Shown: positions 48,388 through 61,501 of the stretch, piece after piece
Layout: every line of letters begins with the position of its first letter
How positions within the stretch are numbered: position 1 is the first letter of the stretch
Assembly: GCA_000151295.1 (NCBI GenBank)
Contig: GG745333.1
Coordinates: forward strand, 866,758 to 930,757
DNA: 64,000 nt
Origin: Allomyces macrogynus ATCC 38327
Lineage: Eukaryota; Blastocladiomycota; Blastocladiomycetes; Blastocladiales; Blastocladiaceae
Reading direction: 5' to 3'
Notes under the pieces: generated by a model
Told to the model about the DNA's origin: nothing
Database searches by the model: none
The model's input: the letters and a program-made list of their open reading frames with translations, nothing else
Translations under genes and position numbers: made by a program

Positions 48388-51300
48388 ATGCCGTCCTCAG
48401 TCATGGCCCAGCCGGCCGGCATGGCCTCATCCGGATCCCCTGACACGCTGTGCGACGGCCATGACTCGGCTCGTGGAGCTCGTCGCCCGTCGCACGCTCC
48501 ACTGGCTTCGGTCGTGAGCAAGCGGCTCCGTGCGCGGCCCGCACCCTCCCTGGCTGCATTTTCGCCGCGAACGACCGGCGCAGTGACCCGATTTGCAGAT
48601 GTTCCTGTCCCGGTGGCCCCGAAACCATTGAGTCGGGCCGCGCGCAAGACGCAGCTCGGCATTGATTGCGCCGACGTGGTCACATTTGCACGATGGTGCG
48701 TACAGGCTACCCGCGCGCTGCTCGGTCACAACACGCCGCTGACCTGGATCCGAATGCAGGGCGCCATGCGGAGAGTATACGCAGCATCTTGTCTTGAAGA
48801 ATGCATCCATGCAGACGCTCAAGCTGCGATACCGGCTGCCGTCGTCGAAGGTGTTTTTCATGGATTTCCCCGAGACGATTACGCTCAGTGCCGGCATGGC
48901 CTGCTCGATCCCCATCACGTTCCGTCCAATTGCCTTGGTACGCTCAAAATTGGTAGTGGAGAGTGCTGGATGGATGGAGGCTCACCTGCTCAATTTCGCT
49001 TTGTTCAGACGCCCTACCGCGACGTCGTTGAGTTCACGCTCCCGCTCGGCAAGTTCAACATTCCGATTCTCGGCACGTTGCTCGAGCACCGGCTCAACCT
49101 ACCTGACCGACTCGACTTTGGGCCGTGCGCGGTCCGCGAGCCCGCCGTGGCCCAGTTTGACGTGACCAACGCGGGCGAAATTGCGACGCGCGTTGCTTTT
49201 CAACCCGCAGCGGCACCAAACGGTGTGACGCCCTTCACGTTCAACCCGCCCATCGTGCAGCTCGCGCCGGGCGAGTCGATAGCCGTTACAGCCACATTGT
49301 TACCGGAGGTGTGCTTCTTTTCCACCTCCTCTCGTTGCTCAAGTCCACTCACCCCCTTTCTAAATCTTCTCAGTCTGCCGTCGCGTTCCAGGCCAGCGTC
49401 GTGTGTGCGTTTGGTGACCCGCCAGGCCAGCAAACCGGCGCCAAGCCGGGTAAGCGCCGCATGCAACTGCACGGCGTCGGCAAGTATGCCCAAGTCGCCT
49501 TTCGCCACGACGGCAAGCCCACGACCGCGCTCGACGTTGGTCACTGTCATGTCGGCCAGCGGTCTAAAATTACCCTGCAAATCGTCAACCCGTCCATGGT
49601 ACTTTCCGCTTTTGAAATCTCCCCCGCCGCATTCATTTTGATTCAATCTACTTTCTCCACCAGGTCACCGCGTCGTACTCGATCGAACCCGTCACATCGA
49701 CGGGCGTCTTCACCTTCTCACGCACCAAGGGCCAGCTCGCGGGTAACGGCGGCACGCACGAAGTGCACATCCTCTTCCAGCCGCGCGTCGCTCTGTCGGG
49801 CACCGCTGTCACCGAAGTCTACCAACTGCGCTCCCCCGGCCTGTGCCAACACAACGCGATGCAACCGCTCGCGCTCACGGGCTGGGCCACTGGCCCCGCC
49901 GTGCGTCTCTCTGCCACCGAACTCAGCCTCGGCGACGTCGAAGTCGGCCAAGCCACGACGCGCGTCGTGCAACTCATCAACGATTCGCCTGTCGCAGCGT
50001 CGTTCCAGTTCGACACGCACGCGATAGGCGCGTTCCAGATCGATCCGCGCGCCGGGACCGTCGCGCCCATGTCGACGCTCAATGTCGCCGTCACGTTTGC
50101 GCCCGCATGGCCCATCAACCACTACCGCCGTGCACAGTGTCTTGTCGAGCACGCTGACCCGCTCGCGCTGGATTTGATTGGAACTGGATTCTCGAGCGCA
50201 CAGCGGCCCGCGTCGTTTCTCGTGCGTCACTTGGCCGCGTTCCGGCACCGCGCAGCCATCGGGCTCGCGCAGTACGGACCCGAGCAACTCGATCATATGC
50301 TCAAGCGCGGCGATATTGTCGTCGACGGCGCGGGGCTTCTGCAGTGGGCTGCGCACGCGGCACCCGCACTGCAAACGCCGCCGCCGGACCAAAAACTCGT
50401 CGACATGGACGTGTCGGCGCTCGATTTTGGTGCGTGCTCGCCGTATCGGTACGTCGAGCCGCGGCGTGTGAACATTTACAACCGCACCGAGACCAAGGTC
50501 GTGTGCGTGTGGCACCCGCCGTCCTCGGTGGGCGATGGCGACGGAGTATTCCGGGTGGAGCCGGATATGCGCGAATTGCCGCCGCACTCGATGGCCGAGT
50601 TTGTTGTCTCGTACCGCCCGCAAAAGGAGGACGTTTTCCATGAGACGCAGCTTGAGTGCTTTATGTATGCCAAGACGATGCGCAATTTCCGGCTCGTGCA
50701 GGACGCGACGTTCACACCGCCGTGGTGCTTCCCGCTGCGGCTTGTCGGGTACGTAGAGCCTGTTATTTGATTGGGCGGGATTGGAGCGCTGGACCTGACA
50801 GTACTGTGCTCGACGTTAGACATACATTGATCAACAGTTTGTGCTTGGCGTCGGTCGACTTGCCCGCCAAGAGCACCGTGGAATTCCCGCCGTGTTCCGC
50901 TCCATCGAGCGCCATCACGTCCGCGGTAAACTCGGCGACCAAGGTCACGTTCGCGCTGATGAACCGCGGCGATAGCCCGGCCCTGTTCCAACTCAAGTGC
51001 CCACCATCAGCGCATTTCCGACTGACCCCAAGAGCCGGCGTGATCCCAGTCGACGGGTTGCAGCTTGTCTTGGCCGGGTTTGACCCTTCAGCGACGACCG
51101 GCACGCACGAGTCGGGCGAGGATGGGGTTGATCCCGCCGTGTCGACGGCGCTGGACCTGGGCCCGAGCACCAAGATGACGCACACCGTGACGTGCCTGTT
51201 CAACGGCAACCTCCCGAACGCTCAGGTCCGTCTTTTCATTCAGCTCGTCGGATCTGCAGCATTTCTCACCGCCGTCTGCATTAATCTAGTCGCTCCACCT

Positions 51301-54234
51301 CGTCGCGCGATGCAGCAAACCCACCATCTCCCTCTTCCCATCCGGCGCACTCACCCTTGCCCCGACCCTCGTCGGGATGACCGGCCGCCGCTCCCTCCAA
51401 CTGCGCAACGAATCCGACGTGGCCATCGCGTTCCGGTCGCAAGTCCCGCACGCCTACGCATCGCACCTCGCCGTCGTCCCCGCGGCCGGTATCGTTCTCC
51501 CACGACGCGCGGCCGAACTCACAGCCATGTTCCGCCCCACGTCCGCGGGCAAGTTTGTCGCGCGCGTGCCTGTCATGTACGCGCCCGCGCGGCTCGGCGA
51601 GTCGGGTGCGGTCTTGATGGGCGCCGAGGCGCGCACGGCGCTCGTGGTGGTCGCGGCGGCACAGGTGGGGAGGTTGGTTGCGCAGGAGAAGGTGGTCAGG
51701 TTGCCGTGCGTGCTTGTGCGCACGCTGTTTGTCACGCAGCGGGATGAGATTGTGCTTGGGAACCCGACGGATTGCGACGTGTCGTATAAGATGCGGGTGT
51801 TGATCAGGAAGGATGGGGTGGAGCGCGAGACGTGGGGTGCGTTGGCGATTTTGGAGCGTCGTTGGTAGAGAGTCGGGCCGCGACTGACAGTGAATGAGCG
51901 CAACTCGTAGTGGAGCCCGAAGACAACATTCGCTTGCTGTCGCCCGTTGACCGGATCCCGTGCCGCTCACGAAAGGCCATCCGGTTACAGCTTTTGCTGT
52001 GCGAGCAACGCGACCATCATCTCAAGCTTCAGCTGAGGCTCGAGACGCGTGCGGGCACCGAATGCACGGACCACGACATTTCAGGTGCCGACGTACGACC
52101 ATTCTCGTTACCGAATCTGGTAGGGAGCCTGCAACTCATGTCGTCGTTTCTCCTTGGCCAGGAGTGGCACGATTTATGCCAAGTGATCGCCACGGGCGTG
52201 TTCCCAACCTTGGCTATTGTCGAGACCATGGGTAATGGTACGCGCTTGCGGCTTCTCCGCCATTGCCAAAATCCCCATTGCTCAATCGACCTGCTTGGTT
52301 ATTTTCTTGGTAGCGTCGAGTTCGTACGATTTGCACCGGTCGTGCAACGTCGCAGCTCTCAATGCGGCGTTGCGGCGAGGCATGTCCAAGAGGGTCATTG
52401 GCGTTGCGCTCGAGCCGCAAGTGCAAGGCAGTGCCGAGACAGTGGTGCAGTGGACCTTGAAGAACGTCGGGCCGGTTCCGCTCAAGTGGAGCATGCTAGT
52501 GCCGAATAATCCGGTGGTGCGTCCCACTTTCCTCCTCGTACTCGACTTGCGGGGCACGTATACTCACCCTGTTGCCTGCGATTTCAAGGCCGGCAAGAGC
52601 CAGGACACGGCCAAGAACCCGGGCGCAAGCGAGACATGTGGAATTCGACTCTCGCACTGGGTACGTCCTTGTCGCTGTGTTTCCCTCATAATCACTGATT
52701 CTAACCAACTTCTCGATCTGCCGATAGAACGGCGCACTGGCTCCCGGCGACGAGCAGGTCCTGACAATTCATTGCCCGCGAAAATCGGCCGGTGTTATGG
52801 AGCAGGCCGTGCAACTGCAAGTCAAGAGCGGTCCCGGGTGCGACGGCACCATCCCGCTCCTGATCTCGTCCACGACCATTCCGACGGGCCACGGATACCT
52901 GTGGTACCCGGGCGAGTCGTTGAGCTTCCCGGAATGTGCGCTCGATGTGGTCAAACCAGTCGTGCACATTATGCGACTGTCGAATCCGGGTACGGCGCCA
53001 ATTGCATTCACGATTGCGACCGAGGCGTTAGACGAGGTGCGTGGACACGGGGTCTTTCGGCCAAGTCAAGTTTCTGACCGCGTCGTTGAATCATATAGAT
53101 GCGGTAGTGCAACGGTGGGTTCGCGGTGTTCGAGTGCCACCAACCGACCGGCACGATTGAGCCGCAGGGCTCCGTCGACGTGCGGTGGTCGTTCCACCCT
53201 GTCGCAGCAACAACCTACGCAATCATGGTCCCGATTTCCATGGACGGAGGCAACTCGTTTGTCGTGCAAGTGATGGGGACGGGGATCGAGCCGACGCTAC
53301 CGCGCGAGCCGAGCACCACAGCCCTTGTGCCCCGAGTCGTTGCGCCGTCGGTCCCGCAATGCTGCCCAATGTCCCTCGACCAGTCGACCATTACGATCCG
53401 CAACTTGCCCGTCCAGGCCATGGTCACGAGGCTCGTCGTGCTGCGGCACCACGGCAGCACGGCGCTGCCGCTGCACTTTGAGTGGCAGGCGCTCACCGAC
53501 CAAGACCAAGCGCGGCTCGCGCCCGCGAGCGGCGTTCTCCACCCGGGCCAGGGCGCATTTGTGCGCGTATTTATTCGCGGCGGCGACACGACCGGGTGCC
53601 ACGTTCATCTGTTCGAGTGTTTGTACTCGACGCAGCCGCTTTCTGCGGTACGACTCTTTGCTTCTGTTCCATTTGTATCACAACACGACCCTCACCTCCG
53701 TGAACTTCCTGTGCAGGCCAAGAAATCGCACTCGTCGGGCCGGCGCCTGTCTAAGTTTGGTCCTGCACTGCCCGGCATTTCGTCGCCCGTCCCCGGGAGC
53801 ACTGCTTCGCTGTCGACGCTCAACAAGCTCGAGCTATGCGTCGACGTGACGACGAGCGCGCACGTCGACTCGACGTGCATGGTCGCGCCGCGCTACGTCC
53901 CTCCCGCCGAGCATGAACCGAACGCGCTCGCATCGCTGGTTGCTCGCGACTGTGTGCTCCACGTCTTGCACGAAACGCTCAACGACGTGGTCGCGCAAAT
54001 CAATGCTGAGAACACGCTGCAACATATTCGGGACCACGCCGAGTGGCATTTCCCGGACCCAGTGTGCGTATCGTGTCGCGTCACGTCAAACATAGCTCTC
54101 CAAGTTTTAATCTGCCGGTTTCTCGTAGGGCTCCGCCACAGGACGCGATGCAAGATGTGCTGGAAGGGGTTCTCTTTTCGGTCTTGGCGGAACTGCAGCG
54201 GGAAGGGCTCGACGGATTGGAGAAACAGGCTTGA
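48388..54234 (+). CDS. CFAP65: CFAP65 cilia/flagella-associated protein
   Basis: CFAP65 (CCDC108) is an axonemal protein with MSP/ASH-type Ig domains, needed for flagellar motility. Thirteen exons: 48388-48695, 48760-48937, 49009-49308, 49374-49598, 49664-50748, 50838-51225, 51290-51860, 51911-52237, 52314-52660, 52728-53036, 53108-53647, 53717-54061 and 54142-54234, about 1,671 residues. Family landmarks are EYTQHLVLKN, LRYRLPSSKVFFMDFPE, SIPITFRPIA, DFGPCAVREP, LSLGDVEVGQATTRVVQL, ALDFGACSP and YPTL-like FPTLAIVET. The tail DAMQDVLEGVLFSVLAEL ends the protein. Introns are 50-89 bases, mostly with GTACGY or GTGCGT donors. Exon 11's intron (69 bases) is in frame without stops. Exon 9 may hide another of 72 bases (52504-52575). 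The last donor could be at 54062 or 54068. Start is the first ATG in the frame leading to the ADVVTFARW junction. Confidence 0.92.
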
Positions 54235-54855
54235 GAATAAGACTGGAACCAGGACTGGGGCGCGTGTTTTTATGGTAATTTAAGTTGATGGACGTTCGCT
54301 TAATGCCTTTTCCGCCAGCCGAGGTAAGAATGTCGACCAAATCTGGCCATCCGCAATCGCACTCCAAACCAAAAAATAGTTTCTTTTGATGATGTTTGTT
54401 TGTGGTTTCCTTTCCTGATGGCTTCTTTTTTGGCAACTTTTCGAAGTAACTCGGAGGCCGGGACCTCACAAGCACAGCGAGCGCCGCCCGGTTTCAACCC
54501 AGAAATCCCAATGACCGCTGGCTTCCCTCCCCAACAGGGAAAGTGCATCTCTGCCATTTGAGCAGCTGTTCCAATTTTGCTGGAGGCGATGAACGTTACT
54601 GAGCTCCCCCACCTACATTTGCTGTGATTCGGTGATTGTTCTGTCTGGATCATGCAGAGCTCAAGAAATCACCCAACGGGTCTTGCTTCTGGCTGAAAAT
54701 CTCAGAAAACTCCATTTCTATCAAGTCGACCGCACAAAAATCATGTCAAGAAACGCAAATGTATGGGGAAATTGATGGAGGAGAGACCGACACCCACGCG
54801 CGTCCCGTCCAAGTCTATTACGGAAAAAACAACTCAACCCATCTCCACCACCACT
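54235..54855. other. Convergent CFAP65/talin 3' interval
   Basis: These 621 bases lie between two converging genes. They are clearly AT-richer than their surroundings and contain no open frame with recognisable content, tRNA or repeat. Confidence 0.45.
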
Positions 54856-57800
54856 TCACGTCGCCGCCTGGTCCGGCCCGCCTGTGTATCGCGACTTGCG
54901 CACATTCGCGAGCCGCGCGCGCGCCTCCTGCAACTCACGCTCCTTGGCCAGGACCGACGTTTCGGCCTCGATCATGGCGAGTCGCGCCGACGTCTGGTTC
55001 GACGGGCGCAACTTGACAAGCTCCTCACCCAACTGCTCGTCAATCTCGTTCGCCGACGCCATCCGCTGCGCCATGCCCGTCGCGGCATCCACGACCTGCT
55101 TAGCCGAGGCCTTGAGCCGCACAAGCGACGGTTCGCTCGCGTCGACCTTGACACTAGCCGCTGAGACGACCTGCGCGGTCGCGGCCGACACGGCCTTGGC
55201 GCTGGCGATCACGCGCTCACGCTGAACACCGTCGGTCGCCGCGCACGTGATCAGGTCCTGCATAGCCTGTGCGACTTGCTTGGCAGCACTGATGAGCCCG
55301 TCCGACCACGTGCCATCGTTGAAGTACATGTCCTTGCCAGCCTTGGCCGACGCCGCGTCGACACGCGTCGTGATAACGCGCTGCGCAAGCGCGGCCACCT
55401 TGATCAGGTCAAACGCCGTGCTCGCGACATTCTTGGTGTCGCTGACCAGGTTTTGCTTTTCGCGGAGCTCGGGCGGGACATAGTCCTTGGGCGAGTCGGG
55501 CGACGCCGGGACTGCGGCCGGAAGTGGCGGCAGAGCTTGCAGCGCCTGCTCGAGCGCCGAAATCAGGTTGCGGAACTCGTCCTGCGTCTGGTTCGACGTC
55601 AAGTTGCCAACGAGCTGCGTGATCCGGTCGCCGAGCGCATCCACGGACCCAACGAGCGACTCGGTGTTGCCCTTGGTCACGGACCGCAAACTGTAGTCGA
55701 CGAGTGACGACCACGCCTCGAGTAACTCGCCGAGCGTCGCCACGATCCCGGCATTCTTGGACTGCACGGCCACCTTGCGCGCCTCCTCGTCGAGCAGCTG
55801 CAGGATCGCCACGGAACCCTCGACCGCATCGCCGAGCAGCGAGTCGACATTGCCCTGCGACGCATTGCGAATCGCACCGAGCGACTCGAGCAGCTGATTG
55901 CACCGCGTCTGCAGACCACCGGGTACGGCGGGCGCCATGGGTGGGACAGGTTCGCTATTGGTGAGCCGGGCCTCGAGGTCGTGGCACTGCGGGACGAGCA
56001 TCGTCTGAATGAGCTGCATCGCGCCCTGGCACTGCATGCTCGTGCGAATCGTCTCCTGGACCGTCGACACGAGCGACGTAATCGAGGATGACAGGTGCGG
56101 GACCTTGGTCCGGTCAACGAGCACGGCAAGCATGTTCTGCGCGAGTTTCTCGAGCCCGCCCTGCAGCTTGTCGCGCAGGACCACATCCGACGTGCTCTCG
56201 GCACACTCCTTGACGGCCTGCGCGAGCGTGCGGAAGTGCGTCACGACCGCGCCCACGTGCGGTTGGATCCCGGCCGCCGTCTTGGCCTTGGCAATGAGCC
56301 CGACAACGTCCTTGGCCGCAGCCTGCACAGTCTCGAGCGCATTGCCCGACCCCACGCCGTTGGCGCTCGCCGCCAGCGGGGCCACGACAGCACCGTGCAA
56401 CCCGTCACGGAGCTCAAGCAACGTCGTCAATTCGCTGAGCGCCTGCGTGACTTTATCATCGTCGCACGGGCGGTTGGCCTTAATCGCCTCCAAGATCTTC
56501 ATGATTTCGTCGCCAATCGTCTTGATGTGGTCAAGCAAGCCCGTGTCGGTCATGCACGCTTGCGCAAGGCTCACCCACGCCATGGCCCACGGCACCGACC
56601 GTACCGGGTCCTTGACAGCCAAGAACTCGCCGGTCCCCGCCATGAGCGCGTGCGCGAGATCCATGACGTGCGGCTGGTGCGCGAGCGTGAACCTGACGCC
56701 CTCGATCGCGCTCTGCAGCAGACTCTCGTCGACCTCGGCCATCCCGAGCCGCAGCTGTTCGAGCGAGTACATGATTTCTTTGGTGCCCGGCGCGACATCG
56801 CGCAAGGTCGTGACGAGCGCACTGAGCGATTTCCCGAGCGCGGCACCGTGGTGCAAGATGCGCGTGCGGTCGGCCGTCTTGGCGAGCATCAAGCTCTTGC
56901 ACGTGTCGACGACTTGCCGCGCCGACTCGCGAATCTCGGGCGCCGCCACGGTCGCCGTCGCATACACTTCGTCGGCAGCTGCTTGTACGGGCCGGCTCGC
57001 GTCAACGACGGCGTCCTTGAGTTCGGCCGCGTCCATGTTCACGGCGTAGGCCTTGACCTTAGCGATCAGGTGCTGCGTGCTCGAGGCCAGTTGCGTCGCC
57101 ATGCGCACGTACTCTTTGCGCTCAACGTCGGACGTCATCGGGTGCACTGACCGCGCCTTGAGCATCTGGCACAGCGAGTTGGTGGCCAGCCCGACCCCAC
57201 TCGCCGCGTCCAAGATATCCTGCTGCGACTTGCCCGTCTCGAGCATTTGCAAGTTGCGTGCAATTTCCGTGACCAAGGGCTGCAAAACGGTAATATCCAT
57301 GGACGACAGGAGCGCTGCCGAGAACATGGCCGTATCGGCAATCGACGTGACAATCGCACACACTTCAGCGAGCAACACGGGCTTGAACTCGCCAGGCTCC
57401 TTGAACGCGGCCGTCATTTCGGACGCGACACGACGCGTATCGTCGACAATCTTGCCGAGGCACTCGGAGAAGGTCAAGTCCTGGACCTTGGTCGGCAATA
57501 ATGGTGACAACAGCCGCGCATTCGCCATTTCGAGCGCCTGCAGCGACCGAATCACTTCAACGTCCCCCAAACGCGCAGCGACTGCACACTTTTCCGTGAG
57601 CGAATTCACCGACTGCCCGAGCTGCGCGGCGGCATGGCCGAGCATATCGCGTGCCTTCCCGTCGTTCGACTTGGCCGTCGTGATCAGCTCGACACACTGC
57701 GTCGACGCCGCTTGCACCATGCCCACAATCTCGGACCGCGCCGTCGCGTCGGCCTTGGCCATGACCACTTTCGACGCCGAGACGAGTTTCCGGAATGCGC

Positions 57801-60800
57801 CTTCGAGATCGGCCGCAGCTTTCTTGATATCTGAGTTGGTCGCCTTCGCCGAGACGAGGTGCGAGACGGCCGTGACCATGGCACTCGACGCATTCACCAC
57901 CACTTCGCGCACATCCACCTGGCTTGGGTCCGGCACGGGCTCGACCCGCGCAGCCGCCTCGGTCGCGGTCGTGATCAATTTGGCCACGGTCTCGTTCAGC
58001 CCCTTGACGGCGCCAACGAGCGTGCCCTTGGCCGCCGGGTCGACGACCGTCGCCTGCACGCCGCGCAAACACGTCGAGCGATCTTCGACACCAAATCGAC
58101 CGTCGCGTCCTGCGTCGGCAATGCCTCGACGTGCTTGACGACCGCAACGACCGCCGTCTTGACCCCGTCCGCAGCCGCCGCGTACCCCGCCGGTTCCTTG
58201 GCCGTCGCCTGTCCGACCAACTTGGCCAGCGCGGCACCGAGATCCTTGCACGCGGCCTTGACTTGCGCCAAGTCCAACGGCTTGTGGGAAGTCGCCGCGG
58301 CCCCATCCGCCGGCAACGCCCCAATCGAGTCGCGCAGGACATCCACATCCAGGATCACCGCCTTCAACTCGAGCGCGTCCTGGATCGCGGCCACATACCC
58401 GGTCCGTGCCTGCACGTGCGCGAGCTCGTGTGCGGCCATGGAGAATTGCAGTGCGAGCGCCGAACTCGGCTGCGCCGCTGCAGCGCCCGTGACCCCACCG
58501 GCCGAACGGCACCCGTCAAGTAAGTCCTGCACGTTGCGCGCGAGTGCGTTCGCCACATGGACCAAGTGCCGCGGCGTCGCGGTGTTGCGCGCCGACGTGT
58601 ACTGCCGGTTGGCCTCCATGACTTTCTTCACGTGTGGGAGCATCGCTGGGTTCGAGAGGACTGCGGGCTCGCACGAGAGGAGCATTGCCGAAATCGACAG
58701 TCCCTGCAGGGCATCGAGCAGGTCTGGCACGCTGTGCAGTTCCGGGTCGAGCACGTTGGCCGCGTGCTTTTCAATCTCGTCAATGGCCGCGACCAGCGCA
58801 GCCTGCCGGTCGTTGTCCCCCGGCGCGCGCGCCGCGTCCTTGGCGACTGTGACCATGCGCGTGGTCGTTTCCGCTAGCGTCTTGGCCAAATCGAGCAGTC
58901 GCTGTGCGTGATTCGGTGGGGCCGAGGCTGCAGGCGGCGCGGCGGCGAGCCGCTTGAGCAGATTGACGAGGTCGGTCGTCCCGAGCGTGAGCGATTTCAC
59001 GGACGCAATGATCGCAGCCGTGTTTCCGACGGCCTGTTTCGCGACGCGGCACTCTTCCAGGACCTTATCCCGCTTGCCCGTGAGCGTGACTTCGTCCTCG
59101 GGCCGGTCGCCGTGCTTGGCGCGCAGCAGCAACGCCTCGAGCGCGCCGTGCACGTTGGCCGCCGACTGTTTCAAGTGCGCGACAGCTTCGGCCGCGTTGA
59201 CACCCGCCGCGGTACCGACCAACTTCTCGACGGCGCCATCCATTTGCGCGGCCATGGCGGTCAGTTGCGCGTGGCATTGCGGCGCGGCGGCGAGCGGCGC
59301 GACCATGGCTGAGGTCACAGCAACGGTCGACGCATGCGCGGCACATGTCTTGACGTCGTCGATCAGTCGCAGCTGGTCGTCTTTTACGGCCATGGACGCG
59401 GCCACGGGTTTCGCTTTCGCGACCAGGTCCTGCGTCGCGGCGGAGACCCCCTTGGCCGCTTCCATGAGCCGTTTTTGCCCGTCGGGCGTGCATAGCGGGC
59501 ACGCCATGTTGGTCAACAGGTGCGAGACGGCGTTCGTAAGGGCCTGCGCGCCAGCGAGCAGCGTCTCGCGGTTCACGGCGACCGTGACCGCGTCCTGCAC
59601 GGTCTCGAGCATCTTGCCGGTCGCTTGCGCGACGCCCGTGGCCGCGAGGACCGTATCCTCGGCGGGTCTCAGGGCTTTACACGCCGACGCAAGCAGGGCC
59701 AAGTTATTCCCGAGCGTCGCGACGTGCGTGGCCACGGCCTCATGCTCCTGCGCCTGCACCGCCCGCACGAGCGCGTTATTCGCGGCCAAGTGCGACGCCA
59801 TGTACGCGACCATATTGTTCATGGTAAACTGCGCAAGGTCCTCGGAGACGGCTTCCGACGGCCCGAGCGTGCCGAGCATGGCCATATCCGTCTGGAACGT
59901 GGTCACGGCCGCGAGTCCCGTCTGCACGCGCTGCACGACGGTCGACTTGGCCGGATCGTTGTAGGCCGCGGTCACGGGCGTGATGTTCGAGACGCTGGCC
60001 ACATGCACGGGCGACGCCTGCACGCGCTGCATCTGCGCTGCGCTCCCGCCCTGCGCAATCACGCCCGTCTGCATAAGCTGCACTTCGTTGGCGTTGGCGA
60101 GCGCCGATGGCTTGATGGACACGGCCTGCGCGCGCGCCGGCCGCAGCACTTCTTCTGTGACAATGGCCTCTTCCTCGCCCTGCGCGATCTCGCGCTCGGC
60201 GTCGCGCTTGCGCTTGATGATGATGTCAATGTACCCGCCAATAAGCTGCGACATGAGTTCGCCCTGCGTCGTCTGCACCGTGTAGAACGCGTCCTGGTAG
60301 TCGCCGAAATCCATGGTGAACGCATTCGGCGACGCGGCCCACCGGCGCAACGACGTAATCGGCCATTGTTTCAGCACGTCCTTGGTCTCGGCATCGACGC
60401 GCATAATTGACTCCTTGGTGATCCCAATCAGACACGGCAAGAGCTTGGCCTTTTTCGGGTCCTTTTCCTTGACCAAGAAAAAGGTCACGCCGTAGGTTTT
60501 CAGCGACCGGCACAGCTGCACGTAGCGGTACTTGAGCGTCAAGTCGTTGATCCCCGCCAGTTTCTTGTGTTCGGCATAGATGCGCTTTTCCACGTCCTTG
60601 ACCTTGCGGTAGTCTTCGGGCAAGTACTCTTTCAGGTTCAAAAAGCCGGGCCGGTGCTTGAGTTCGTCGTAGGTGCCCTGCGTAATTTGGCATTGCAGCG
60701 CCGCGAATTGAATGGCTTCGTTGAGCGTGCAGGGGTACTTGGACGAGATGATGGCGTCGCGCGACTGCACGAACAGCAGGTTGAGCTGGACCGGGTCGTC

Positions 60801-61501
60801 GCGGTCGATGGTGCCGTCGGAGAAAAAGAATTTTTTGCGCAGGATGACCGTGTCAGACTCGGCGACGCCCTGTTCTGGCAGCGACTTTTCCGGGTTGAGC
60901 CACTTGACTATTTTCGAGCAGATAAATGGAGAGTGAGCTCGCGCGTCCCAGCCATTGTGAAGAGGATCGAAATGAAAAAGAAGCGTACTGTCGTCGAGCA
61001 CGTTGGGCGCCTTTTTCTTGGTCTTGGTGAGCGGGTTCTCGACCTCGACGGCAAATGAGTACTCATCGGCGTTGGCGATGCCTACCGATTGCTTCTGTGA
61101 GCGTGGGCATAACCCGAGATTTCCCGCGCGAGAACTTGCAAGAGTAACTTACCAATCTTGCTGCACACGCTCTGCACCAACAGAATCGCCGGCAGCGAGT
61201 CGTCAATCAAGACGGTCTTGATGGCGTCGTCGACGAGGCGCACGCGCAACATGCGGTGCTTTTTCTTGAATTCGAGCATGTCGCCGGCCTTGAGGTCGTA
61301 AAACGCCAAGGCCTTGTTGGGCTGCAGCCATTTGGCCTGCTCGGGCCAGAAGAGCGCATGGTCGTCGCCGCCGACCGATTCGCCGAGCTTGGCGCGGATC
61401 TCTGCACAGGCATCGTGGACCGACCCGTTTTGCTGGAACTGTAAGGTCTTGACGGTGCGCTGCGAGCAAAGGTTGATGCGCAACGAAATGACGCCCGACA
61501 T
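54856..61501 (-). CDS. TLN1: Talin
   Basis: Talin links membrane receptors to actin. Exons are 61501-61153 and 61081-54856, with donor GTAAGT and acceptor GGTAG, about 2,191 residues after one missing base near 58080 is allowed. The head has F0/F1 (MSGVISLRINLC, MLEFKKKHR), then SKIGIANADEYSFAVE across the intron. F2 shows LREQGV-like LPEQGVAESDTVILRKKFFF, VQLNLLFVQSRD and RSLKTYGVTFFLVKEK. F3 shows RRWAASPNAFTMDFGDYQDA and LIGGYIDII. A long all-helical Ala/Val-rich rod follows. Near the C-terminus, DGTWSDGLISAAKQVAQA and VIASAKAVSAATAQVVSA mark the I/LWEQ (THATCH) actin-binding module, and a terminal helix ends KERELQEARARLANVRK. Head, rod and actin-binding module are all present, so it is a true talin rather than a Sla2/Hip1R protein, which has an ENTH/ANTH head. 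Confidence 0.95.
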
